Part shown: positions 27,425 to 34,767 of the stretch, piece by piece
Layout: each line of letters starts with the position of its first letter
Position numbering within the stretch: position 1 is the stretch's first letter
Assembly (NCBI RefSeq): GCF_041058985.1
Contig: NZ_JBEHZE010000001.1
Location: 2,480,001-2,544,000 of the forward strand
DNA from: Hyphococcus lacteus
GTDB lineage: Bacteria; Pseudomonadota; Alphaproteobacteria; Caulobacterales; Parvularculaceae
Length of the DNA: 64,000 nt
Direction of reading: 5' to 3'
Notes under the pieces: model-generated
The model's database searches: none
Seen by the model: only the letters and a program-made list of their open reading frames with translations
What the model was told of the DNA's origin: nothing
Made by a program: the position numbers and the translations under genes

Positions 27425-29641
27425 ATGGCGGGGGCTATTGCAGCATCAGGTGACGGATTCCTGGCACGGCTAGAGGCTGGCCGCCTGCCCGATGCCCTGA
27501 GCGTGACTACGCTTGTGGATGCCGGGCTTTCAAAAATTGATCTCGTTGCTCTTTTTGAAAGTCAGCTCACAAGCCGGTGTCTTGACCTTCAAGCGCGTCG
27601 CCTTGGCGCTGAAAAGCGCGGATTTTATTCGATTGGCAGTTCCGGACACGAAGGAAACGCCGCGGTCGCCCGCACCTTTCGCGTGAGTGACATGGCATTC
27701 CTACATTATCGCAGCGGCGCATTTTATATTGAACGCGCAAGTAAATTGCCGGGCGAAACGCCAATCTGGAATATGGCCCTGTCGTTTGTAGCGTCCGCCG
27801 AGGATCCGATCTCCGGTGGTCGTCATAAAGTCATCGGTTCAAAGTCACTTTTTATTCCACCACAAACATCGACCATCGCATCACACTTACCCAAAGCAAT
27901 GGGCGCGGCGTTTGCGGTTGCCCTTGCACGCACCCACAAAAAGCCCGATGCGCAAATGCCAAATGATAGCGTTGTTCTATGTTCTTTCGGCGACGCTTCC
28001 GCAAACCATTCAACCGCAGTTGGCGCGATTAACGCAGCCGCGCATACGGGTTATCGCGGATTACCACTTCCATTGGTTTTTGTCTGCGAAGACAACGGCA
28101 TTGGTATTTCGGTTAAAACGCCTGATGGCTGGATCGCGGCCAGTTATGGTGCGCGCCCCGGCTTGCGCTATGTGGCCGGTGATGGTCGCGATGTGGTGGA
28201 CGCAATGCGCGCCGCACGCGAAGCCGAGCGTTGTGCACGCGGGGCACGCAAACCAGTATTTCTACATTTGCGCACCGTTCGTTTAATGGGTCATGCAGGC
28301 TCTGACATCGAAAGTACCTATCGCGATAAGGCGGAAATTGAAACCCAAGCCGATCAGGATCCGTTGCTCCACACAGCAAGGCGCCTCATTGAAGATAACA
28401 TCATGTCACGAGAGGACATACTCAGTTTGTACACAGATATTGGTGGACGTGCCATTCGCGCGATGGAAGAGGCGACAAGCCGACCCAAACTCACCAGCAG
28501 AAAAAGTGTATGTGAATCACTCACCCCACCAAAACGCCCTCGCCGCGCATTACGCAAAGGAACGATGGTTGCAAAAGCGCCTGACGACAGCCGCGCCAAG
28601 GGCGAACCGCAACATTTGTCGCGTCTCGTCTCGCTTACGCTGGCTGAACAAATGGAACGCGACGCCAATGTTGTCGTCTTTGGTGAGGACGTCGCGAAAA
28701 AAGGCGGTGTTTATGGCGCAACCACACGGCTTCAACAAAAGTTTGGCCCCACCCGCGTTTTTGATAGTATTTTAGACGAGCAATCAATTTTTGGCATGGC
28801 TATTGGCCTTGCGCAAAATGGTTATCTACCGGTGCCGGAAATTCAATTCCTTGCCTATGTGCACAACGCAGAAGATCAATTACGTGGCGAGGCCGCTTCG
28901 TTATCATTCTTTTCAAATGGTCAGTACACTAATCCTATGGTCGTTCGCATTGCGGGACTTGCCTACCAAAAAGGATTTGGCGGTCATTTCCACAATGATA
29001 ATTCTGTCGCGGTATTCCGCGATATCCCGGGTATTATTCTTGCGGTGCCATCGAGCGGAAGAGAAGCCGTTAAAATGATACGCGAAGCATTTCGCCTCGC
29101 GCGTGAGGAAGGCCGCGTTGTGGTCTTTCTTGAGCCCATCGCCCTATATGGGACCAAAGACCTCATTGCCGACGGCGACGGCTTGATGACCGCCACGTTC
29201 AATGACATCGAGGATAGTGCTGAATTTGGCGCTGTAAACGTCATCGGCGATGGCGCTGATCTCGCAATTTTGACTTATGGTAACGGTACATTCCTATCGC
29301 AACGGGCGGCCCATTTGCTTACTGCAAACGGCATAAAAACACGGATCATTGATTTACGTTGGTTGACACCATTACCCATGGAAAGCGCGATAACGGCAAT
29401 AGGAAAATGTAAAAACGTTCTTATCGTCGATGAGTGCAGAAAGTCCGGATCCCCAAGCGAAGAAATTATTGCGCAATTTGCTGATCGTGGGCTGAGCTAT
29501 AACCTTTCGCGTATCAACGGCGATGATACGTTCATTCCACTTGGCCCGGCGGCGGATGAAGTTTTGATCAGCGTTGAGGATATTATTGAGGCCGCCACCC
29601 AGTTAACGAACGCAGACAATAAGCGAGCCGCAAAGAAATGA
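27425..29641 (+). CDS. Fused alpha-beta E1 subunit of a 2-oxoacid dehydrogenase
   Basis: This 738-residue protein joins both E1 chains. The alpha half (about 1-360) has SSGHEGNAAVAR and the thiamine diphosphate motif from GDASANHS to CEDNGIGIS. The beta half (about 395-735) has VVVFGEDVAKKGGVYGAT, FDSILDEQSIFGMAIGLA and PEIQFLAYVHNAEDQLRGE. It most resembles branched-chain or pyruvate-type E1 enzymes, which decarboxylate a 2-oxoacid and pass the acyl group to lipoyl-E2. No E2 or E3 gene is adjacent. The stop overlaps the next ATG (ATGA), coupling it to the acyltransferase-like gene. Confidence 0.87.
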   Translation: MAGAIAASGDGFLARLEAGRLPDALSVTTLVDAGLSKIDLVALFESQLTSRCLDLQARRLGAEKRGFYSIGSSGHEGNAAVARTFRVSDMAFLHYRSGAFYIERASKLPGETPIWNMALSFVASAEDPISGGRHKVIGSKSLFIPPQTSTIASHLPKAMGAAFAVALARTHKKPDAQMPNDSVVLCSFGDASANHSTAVGAINAAAHTGYRGLPLPLVFVCEDNGIGISVKTPDGWIAASYGARPGLRYVAGDGRDVVDAMRAAREAERCARGARKPVFLHLRTVRLMGHAGSDIESTYRDKAEIETQADQDPLLHTARRLIEDNIMSREDILSLYTDIGGRAIRAMEEATSRPKLTSRKSVCESLTPPKRPRRALRKGTMVAKAPDDSRAKGEPQHLSRLVSLTLAEQMERDANVVVFGEDVAKKGGVYGATTRLQQKFGPTRVFDSILDEQSIFGMAIGLAQNGYLPVPEIQFLAYVHNAEDQLRGEAASLSFFSNGQYTNPMVVRIAGLAYQKGFGGHFHNDNSVAVFRDIPGIILAVPSSGREAVKMIREAFRLAREEGRVVVFLEPIALYGTKDLIADGDGLMTATFNDIEDSAEFGAVNVIGDGADLAILTYGNGTFLSQRAAHLLTANGIKTRIIDLRWLTPLPMESAITAIGKCKNVLIVDECRKSGSPSEEIIAQFADRGLSYNLSRINGDDTFIPLGPAADEVLISVEDIIEAATQLTNADNKRAAKK

Positions 29642-30669
29642 AAAAATCCGCTGTCGTAGTTTTTCCGGGTCGCGGTACATATGGCAAGGATGAGCTAAAT
29701 TATCTTGGCCGCCACCGTAGCGACAAGCTGCCATTCATAGGTGGCGTCGATCAATGGCGCCGCGAAGCGGGCCGTGTTCCGATTTCAGAATTGGACAATG
29801 CGAAATCATATGCAGCGTCAAAACATGCATCGAGCGTGAACGCATCGGCGCTGATTTACACCTGTGCGCTGGCGGACTTTACAAGTATCGACACGGAAAA
29901 ATTCGACATCACGGCGGTCTGCGGCAATTCGCTTGGTTGGTACCTGACACTTGCGGCGGCAAATGCCTTAGCGCCAGAAAATGCGATCCGACTGATTGAT
30001 ACCATGGGTGCACTCATGGAAACTGACGGCGTCGGCGGCCAGTTGATTTATCCATTTGTGGATGAAAATTGGAAACCCAGTAAAGCGCGGGAAAAAGCAA
30101 TCGGTGAAGCGCTTCATGCGGGGCGTACCGATGGGCAAGCTTTCCTTTCTATTCGTCTCGGCGGCATGGCGGTTCTGGCCGGTGATGAAGCGGGCATGGC
30201 CGCGATGGAAAAATCTCTACCCCAAGCAGAAAGCCGCTATCCCTTCCGGCTTGCGCGGCATTCCGCATTTCATACGCCTTTGCTTGAGCACGTTTCAAAA
30301 TCTGCATTTGAAACATTGGGCCGCGATCTTTTTCAATCCCCAACGCTTCCCATGATTGATGGGCGCGGTAAAATATGGTCGCCAAACGCAAGCGATATAG
30401 ACGCACTTTATCAGTACACACTCGGTGAACAAATTGTTGAAACCTATGATTTTTCAAAATCGATCGAGGTTGCGATCAAAGAATTTGCGCCCGATTGCGT
30501 AATCCTCGCGGGGCCCGGCTCAACCCTGGGCGCGCCAATTGCACAAGAATTGATCAGCCATGGTTGGAGAGGACTTACTTCAAAGGCAGATTTTTCGGCA
30601 CGTCAAAAAGAAGACCCGTTCGTTTTGGCAATGGGCCGTGAAGATCAACGCGCGCTTACGACTGGCTAG
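29638..30669 (+). CDS. Acyltransferase-fold protein related to malonyl-CoA:ACP transacylase
   Basis: This 343-residue protein has the alpha/beta fold of FabD-like acyl transferases. The nucleophile elbow reads CGNSLGWYLTLAAANAL in place of the usual GHSLGE, so Ser is kept but the preceding His is Asn. A candidate catalytic His is in ARHSAFHTPLLEHVS. It is translationally coupled to the E1 fusion gene, suggesting that the acyl group made or handled there is transferred onward, perhaps to a carrier protein. Its acceptor and donor are not known. Its 3' end overlaps the STAS-like gene by 14 bases. Confidence 0.75.
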   Translation: MKKSAVVVFPGRGTYGKDELNYLGRHRSDKLPFIGGVDQWRREAGRVPISELDNAKSYAASKHASSVNASALIYTCALADFTSIDTEKFDITAVCGNSLGWYLTLAAANALAPENAIRLIDTMGALMETDGVGGQLIYPFVDENWKPSKAREKAIGEALHAGRTDGQAFLSIRLGGMAVLAGDEAGMAAMEKSLPQAESRYPFRLARHSAFHTPLLEHVSKSAFETLGRDLFQSPTLPMIDGRGKIWSPNASDIDALYQYTLGEQIVETYDFSKSIEVAIKEFAPDCVILAGPGSTLGAPIAQELISHGWRGLTSKADFSARQKEDPFVLAMGREDQRALTTG

Positions 30670-31051
30670 GCGTATAAGGTTCTTCCAGCCAAAGCCGTGC
30701 GTGGTCACGCTCATGCATCGGAAATATTTTCATCCTGAAGTGTGACCCGCGGGCGAACAGTTGAAAAATTCGAAACATGATACCGGGATTATCACTGACC
30801 AACGCAAACCTCCGCATGGATTTAAAAAATGCATAGTCTTCAGGTTTGTTACTAGCGGTCGCAGTTTTCATCATCGCTGTGAACAGATTTTGCGGCTTAC
30901 CATAATGGACCTCTAGCCAGCCGATATATTGATGGTCCGCAGCTAACTCACGCATATTGTCGACGACCTCTGACATCCGATCAAGTTGGTACGCACCGAA
31001 CAACTCAATTTCCAAATAACCATGCCTGTCATCGCGCCTGATGTTCATCAT
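30656..31051 (-). CDS. STAS/SpoIIAA-like protein
   Basis: This 131-residue cytoplasmic protein resembles the SpoIIAA-like STAS family: an N-terminal strand pair (GYLEIELFGAYQLDRMSEVV), a central YIGWLEVHYGKP segment, then SMRRFALVSDNPGIMFRIFQLF and a C-terminal FPMHERDHARLWLEE helix. Related proteins act as small regulators or lipid-binding proteins. It lies six bases after the Crp-type regulator gene and is probably cotranscribed, so a role in the same signalling block is likely. Its partner is unknown. Confidence 0.72.
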   Translation of the reverse strand: MMNIRRDDRHGYLEIELFGAYQLDRMSEVVDNMRELAADHQYIGWLEVHYGKPQNLFTAMMKTATASNKPEDYAFFKSMRRFALVSDNPGIMFRIFQLFARGSHFRMKIFPMHERDHARLWLEEPYTPSQS

Positions 31052-31057
31052 ATGCGG

Positions 31058-31756
31058 TTACTCCTCGCCAATGTGGCGGAGAGCTTCTGGTTTTGTCAGA
31101 GTAATTATCCCTGCCTCTTGCCGGACTAGCCCTTCCGATTCCCACATCTTTAACTGTCGGTTTACGTTCTCACGCATCAGCCCTGCATGCGCGCCAAGAT
31201 TGCCTTGCGACAACTTCATATCAATGTGTAGCGCACCTTCATCATCCGTGTGCCCATAAACTTCGCCAATACGTAATAGCGCTCGCGCCAGTCTCGGGGC
31301 TGCCGGAAGGGTCGCAATATCTTCAAGCAAAAAGTTTGTATGACGCAGGCGTTTGCAAAGTGCAGATATAATCTGAAGCGATACACCGTGATTGCGTTCT
31401 AAAAAATCAAGCACGTCACGACGATAAAGCCGAAGCGCTCGTGTCTTTTCTAATGCACTCGCCGAAGCTGATCTTGGCCCGCCATCGAACACACCCATTT
31501 CGCCGAGGATTTCATTCTCGCCCATGAACGCGAGAACAGTTTCCTTGCCGCCATCAGAAAAGACGCTAATTTTCACCCGGCCTGAAAGAATGATGTAAAG
31601 ACAATCACTATCGTCGCCTTGCGAAAATATCTGTTTGCGCGCCGGAAACACCACCGTCTGGGCTGCATCCAGCAATCCGCTTAACTTGTCATCTGTCAGG
31701 GCTTCAAAAAATGGGTGGCGTTTAAGCTCCCAAACGAGGCTGGCATTGTCCGACAC
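31058..31756 (-). CDS. Crp/Fnr-family transcription regulator with cAMP-receptor features
   Basis: This 232-residue protein has an N-terminal cyclic-nucleotide domain and a C-terminal winged helix. The phosphate-binding cassette GEMGVFDGGPRSA keeps E86, R95 and S96, and the dimer helix has T140, the equivalents of E. coli Crp E72, R82, S83 and T127. The recognition helix MRENVNRQ keeps R195, E196 and R200, the residues that read TGTGA half-sites. No Fnr-type cysteine cluster is present. So it should bind cAMP and TGTGA-N6-TCACA; two such sites lie just upstream of the neighbouring micropeptide genes. The start is GTG 31756 after AAGGGGAG. Confidence 0.88.
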   Translation of the reverse strand: MSDNASLVWELKRHPFFEALTDDKLSGLLDAAQTVVFPARKQIFSQGDDSDCLYIILSGRVKISVFSDGGKETVLAFMGENEILGEMGVFDGGPRSASASALEKTRALRLYRRDVLDFLERNHGVSLQIISALCKRLRHTNFLLEDIATLPAAPRLARALLRIGEVYGHTDDEGALHIDMKLSQGNLGAHAGLMRENVNRQLKMWESEGLVRQEAGIITLTKPEALRHIGEE

Positions 31757-31837
31757 CGAAAACGTAACTCCCCTTAGCGTTTCACCAGCTTAGTAGAGTT
31801 ATTAGCCCTTGTCGCGCTACCCCAAATCGGTGCCACC

Positions 31838-31879
31838 ATAAAAAGAGACGGCGCGCCCCTCCCCCGAAGGACGCGCCGT
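31838..31879 (-). terminator. Intrinsic terminator after micropeptide gene A
   Basis: On the minus strand an 8-bp stem (ACGGCGCG and complement) is followed by CTCTTTTTAT. It lies about 55 bases after the stop of micropeptide A and before the Crp-type gene. Confidence 0.75.
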
Positions 31880-31932
31880 TCCAAGTAAAGAAGCCATAAC
31901 GGGGCAGGCTATGACTTCTTTGGGGCGTTCTA

Positions 31933-32019
31933 TTAGCGGTTCAGCGTGACCAAGCTAGAAAGACCAAGAGCCGCGTTGATTGCGATAAATCCGATGATGA
32001 TGATTTCGATTACGCCCAT
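31933..32019 (-). CDS. 28-residue single-helix membrane micropeptide A
   Basis: An ATG-to-TAA frame of 28 codons encodes MGVIEIIIIGF at the start, then a hydrophobic run through INAALGLSSLV, and ends in TLNR. One membrane helix covers about residues 3-24, with Glu5 and Asn15 as the only polar side chains inside it. GGGAGA lies seven bases before the ATG. The gene is too short for ordinary gene calling; reality is supported by a second copy with the same N-terminal 12 residues, identical layout and its own Crp box. I know no homologous family. Size and topology recall small subunits or regulators of membrane complexes. Confidence 0.82.
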   Translation of the reverse strand: MGVIEIIIIGFIAINAALGLSSLVTLNR

Positions 32020-32044
32020 GATCTTCTCTCCCGTGTCTTTGTTC

Positions 32045-32060
32045 CGGTCTCTCCCGACCG
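32045..32060 (-). ncRNA. Conserved 5' leader hairpin, unit A
   Basis: CGGTC pairs with GACCG around a GGGAGA loop, about 6-21 bases after the predicted transcription start. The same 17-base stretch occurs in unit B. The loop resembles the ribosome binding site that follows. A role in mRNA stability or translation is possible but not shown. Confidence 0.5.
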
Positions 32061-32071
32061 CCGATGATTAG

Positions 32072-32114
32072 AATTTACGCTGGCTCCTGATTTTGCGCTG
32101 TGATCCACGTCACA
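32072..32114 (-). promoter_or_regulatory. Crp box and class II promoter for micropeptide A
   Basis: TGTGATCCACGTCACA at 32099-32114 has both perfect Crp half-sites, extended to 7-bp arms by flanking GC. On the minus strand TAAATT at 32077-32072 would be the -10 element, placing the start of transcription near 32065 and the Crp centre near -41.5, the class II geometry. The transcription start is inferred. Confidence 0.82.
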
Positions 32115-32169
32115 GCTTTGGTTCTATTCTCAAAACTCATCTAAGTTCTTGTTTTTGTTGCAGAAGCGC

Positions 32170-32200
32170 GGCGCGTCCCTCTCCCCCCAAGGGACGCGCC
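32170..32200 (-). terminator. GC-rich hairpin after micropeptide gene B
   Basis: GGCGCGTCCCT pairs perfectly with its complement (11 bp) around a 9-base C-rich loop, 50 bases after the stop of gene B. Unlike unit A, no T run follows, so it may leak into unit A or act to protect the 3' end. Confidence 0.6.
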
Positions 32201-32249
32201 GGTCTCCCCCTGCTGTTCGGCGCACGACCAGCCCATGTCTGGCGCGGTA

Positions 32250-32336
32250 TCAGCGGCTAGCCGGAACCAGACTTGAAAGACCCAGCGCGGCATTGATGCC
32301 GATGAAACCGATGATGATGATTTCAATTACGCCCAT
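32250..32336 (-). CDS. 28-residue single-helix membrane micropeptide B
   Basis: This ATG-to-TGA frame of 28 codons is the second copy of the pair. It shares MGVIEIIIIGFI with copy A, has Gly13 where A has Ala, keeps INAALGLSSLV and differs in the tail (PASR in place of TLNR). Several codons differ only at the third position, a sign that the peptide rather than the DNA is conserved. The same GGGAGA ribosome binding site and a TGTGA-N6-TCACA box precede it. It lies downstream of the adenylate cyclase gene on the same strand. Function is unknown. Confidence 0.82.
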   Translation of the reverse strand: MGVIEIIIIGFIGINAALGLSSLVPASR

Positions 32337-32361
32337 GATCTTCTCTCCCGTATCCTTGTTC

Positions 32362-32377
32362 CGGTCTCTCCCGACCG
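32362..32377 (-). ncRNA. Conserved 5' leader hairpin, unit B
   Basis: This is the same CGGTC/GACCG stem and GGGAGA loop as in unit A, at the same place relative to the predicted transcript start near 32382. Confidence 0.5.
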
Positions 32378-32388
32378 CCGATGAACAA

Positions 32389-32431
32389 ACCATAGGAGAC
32401 ACCCCGCTATTCAGCTGTGACGGGCATCACA
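32389..32431 (-). promoter_or_regulatory. Crp box and class II promoter for micropeptide B
   Basis: TGTGACGGGCATCACA at 32416-32431 has both perfect Crp half-sites. On the minus strand TATGGT at 32394-32389 sits exactly where TAAATT sits in unit A, giving a start of transcription near 32382 and a Crp centre near -41.5. Having the hexamer at the same place in both copies supports the promoter reading. Confidence 0.82.
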
Positions 32432-32524
32432 GGCAGAGCGATTTCGTTAACAAAAAAGCCGGAATGCACCCGCAAACCAGATTTTTTATTTGTTTTTCAA
32501 TAACTTGAAGGGTTAGCGAGCGGG

Positions 32525-34765
32525 TTATTTTTCTTCGCGCATGGCATTGGCCCGTGCACAGAAGCTCTCGATCGCCTGATCAATGCCAAATGTCTCACCA
32601 GACCGACAATCCGCAAATTGCTCTAGCGCCAAGGAAAGTTCACCTTCGTCTAGGGCAATCACTGCCGTTTCAAACGATTGCTTGAAAGCATGAAAACTCG
32701 GCTTATCCGCCACAGCTTCATCACCAACCAACGCAAAGATTACTGTTGGGTCTGATCGGCCTTTAACGGTAAATGTGCCTAGTGGAACCGATGCAAATTC
32801 GGGAATTCGGTTTTTAGTCTCTTCAGACATAATAATCGGCACGCCATATTCTTTTGTGAGGGCTTCGAGCCGTGATGTCAGATTGACCATGTCACCGAGC
32901 ATTGAATATTCGAGATGATCTTCAGATCCAAAATTACCCACTCTGGCTTCCGCCGTGTGCAAACCAATTCCAATCTTAATTTCGGGCAACGGTAAATCTT
33001 TGTCCTTGCGCCAGCCAGCGTTCAAATTCTCTAGCGACTTTAACATTTGAAGCGCAGCACGCGCGGCTTGGGCCGGGTGGTCATCCACATCAATGGGCGC
33101 ATTCCACATTGCCGCTAACCCATCACCCATATATTTATCGACCAGCCCTCTATGCTCCACCACAATTCGCGTCATCGGTGTGAAATATTGGTTGAGCATA
33201 GCGGTCACTTGTGGCGGGGTCAGTGACTCCGAAATCGTCGTGAAGCCGCGAATATCCGAGAAGAATGCCGTTATCTCGCGCTGCTCGCCTTCCAATTTCA
33301 AAAGAGTCGGATCTCGCTCTAATCGCTCAAGAATGAGGGGCGACAAAAACTTACCAAATGCACCACGGATAAATTTCCGCGCGATTTGTTCTTGTTGGAA
33401 CATAACAACAAAGGCCGCAAGAAATGAGGTTCCCAAAACGAGGCCCGGCGTAACCGGATCAATCAAGAGCCCCGACGCAGAAAATGCGAGATACGCACCG
33501 CCAAAAATTCCGACGCTCAGAACCAGCCAAATAACAAAACCAGTCGCCGCCGGAATACGCGGTAAAAACGCCAACAAAAGAAAAGACACGAATACGGCCA
33601 GAATAATTTCAAGAGGCCGCATTAGCCCCCATGCACGGAATAAAGTTTCCCCGGCAAGCGCCTGTTCGATAACTTCGGCGTGAATATGCACACCGGGCCT
33701 GTCATCACCCAATGGCGTCACGAGAACATCTCGTAAACCCTCTGCCGATGCGCCGATCATAACGATGCGCCCTTTGACCGCATCAGCAATTTCATCTGGC
33801 GAGCCATCAATAATATCAACCACCGAAAGCCGCCGCTTCAACAAACTATCAACCGGCGAATAATGGATCCATAGCTGACCATCATCCGTAGTCGGAAAGC
33901 GTAAGCGACAGAGGATAACTTCAGAGACAGACTCTTGTGCGACGCCGGTTACATGAATCCGGCATGGTCCCTTTTCTGCGGCTTTAACAAAAGCACTTGG
34001 CGCGAATTTAGGATCGAGACGCGGTGCCGCCACACGTAATGCCTCTAATGCTAAACTGGGAAAAACCTCGGCACCGTCACAAGCGAGCGCAATCAACGGA
34101 ACCGAGCGTACAATGGCATCATCTGCTAGTGCCGCACGCGCAAACCCCTCACCGCTCGCGGCTTCGCGGAAAATGGGTAATGGCGGCACAACATTGCGAA
34201 AGCTTGGTGCGACTCGCGCTAGGTCATTTGCTGACATCCCTTGCACTTTCGCAAGTGCTGGTGGGCAGTCAGCGTCAGACGCGCCTGAACGTGCCGTGAG
34301 ATGAAGCACTGTTGGTGCTGCCTCCAGCGCCGCCGCAAAACGTCGATCATGATCAACCTGAGAAAGATTAGTTGCACCCAGTTCACTAACGATAGGTGAT
34401 AATTCCGGCGCGTTTAGCCAACTCGTCGCAACATTACTGGGGCTCGTCCGGTCAGGTTCAGCAAAGATGACATCAAAAACAATTGCCGCTGCACCGGCCT
34501 CATTGAGCTTATCAACGATTGTTGCGAACCGGTGGCGCGGCCAAGGCCATTGGCCGTAACGCTCCAATGCAGCGTCATCAATCTCCACCACACGCACAGG
34601 GCTTTGATTATAGTCCCGTGGCGAAAACCTCTGGAACTGATCAAAAACACGATCACGCGCAACATTTATCAAGGTCGGCTGTTGAAGTATCAAGCCGAGC
34701 GCTAACAAGGCACCAATAAATCCGGCGAGCCGTGGACCAAGTATTTTTTTCTGCCAGTCTGCCAT
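32525..34765 (-). CDS. CHASE2-domain class III adenylate cyclase
   Basis: This 746-residue membrane protein has one N-terminal helix (about 11-30), a periplasmic CHASE2 sensor (about 40-370), three more helices (about 385-457) and a cytoplasmic class III cyclase domain (about 495-680). Metal-binding D504 (FFSDIRGFT) and D548 (YMGDG), the purine-contact K544 and S621 and the transition-state N628 and R632 (NLTSRLE) are present, so it should be active. It follows the FecR gene by two bases. Its probable product, cAMP, would feed the Crp-type regulator encoded 800 bases downstream. Confidence 0.92.
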   Translation of the reverse strand: MADWQKKILGPRLAGFIGALLALGLILQQPTLINVARDRVFDQFQRFSPRDYNQSPVRVVEIDDAALERYGQWPWPRHRFATIVDKLNEAGAAAIVFDVIFAEPDRTSPSNVATSWLNAPELSPIVSELGATNLSQVDHDRRFAAALEAAPTVLHLTARSGASDADCPPALAKVQGMSANDLARVAPSFRNVVPPLPIFREAASGEGFARAALADDAIVRSVPLIALACDGAEVFPSLALEALRVAAPRLDPKFAPSAFVKAAEKGPCRIHVTGVAQESVSEVILCRLRFPTTDDGQLWIHYSPVDSLLKRRLSVVDIIDGSPDEIADAVKGRIVMIGASAEGLRDVLVTPLGDDRPGVHIHAEVIEQALAGETLFRAWGLMRPLEIILAVFVSFLLLAFLPRIPAATGFVIWLVLSVGIFGGAYLAFSASGLLIDPVTPGLVLGTSFLAAFVVMFQQEQIARKFIRGAFGKFLSPLILERLERDPTLLKLEGEQREITAFFSDIRGFTTISESLTPPQVTAMLNQYFTPMTRIVVEHRGLVDKYMGDGLAAMWNAPIDVDDHPAQAARAALQMLKSLENLNAGWRKDKDLPLPEIKIGIGLHTAEARVGNFGSEDHLEYSMLGDMVNLTSRLEALTKEYGVPIIMSEETKNRIPEFASVPLGTFTVKGRSDPTVIFALVGDEAVADKPSFHAFKQSFETAVIALDEGELSLALEQFADCRSGETFGIDQAIESFCARANAMREEK

Positions 34766-34767
34766 AT

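Larger units (their letters stand above)
31848..32431 (-). repeat. Tandem duplication of a micropeptide transcription unit
   Basis: Two units, A (31848-32114) and B (32170-32431), each hold in the same order on the minus strand a Crp box, a -10-like hexamer, a small 5' hairpin, a ribosome binding site, an 87-base gene and a GC-rich hairpin. The distance from Crp box to start codon is 79 bases in both. The start codons are 317 bases apart. Divergence at wobble positions with a conserved peptide N-terminus suggests an old duplication kept by selection. Confidence 0.85.

Noticed and set aside
32141..32326. 61-codon minus-strand frame across micropeptide gene B
   Set aside because: It is an out-of-frame reading of the micropeptide gene; the 28-codon frame has the ribosome binding site and a conserved second copy.
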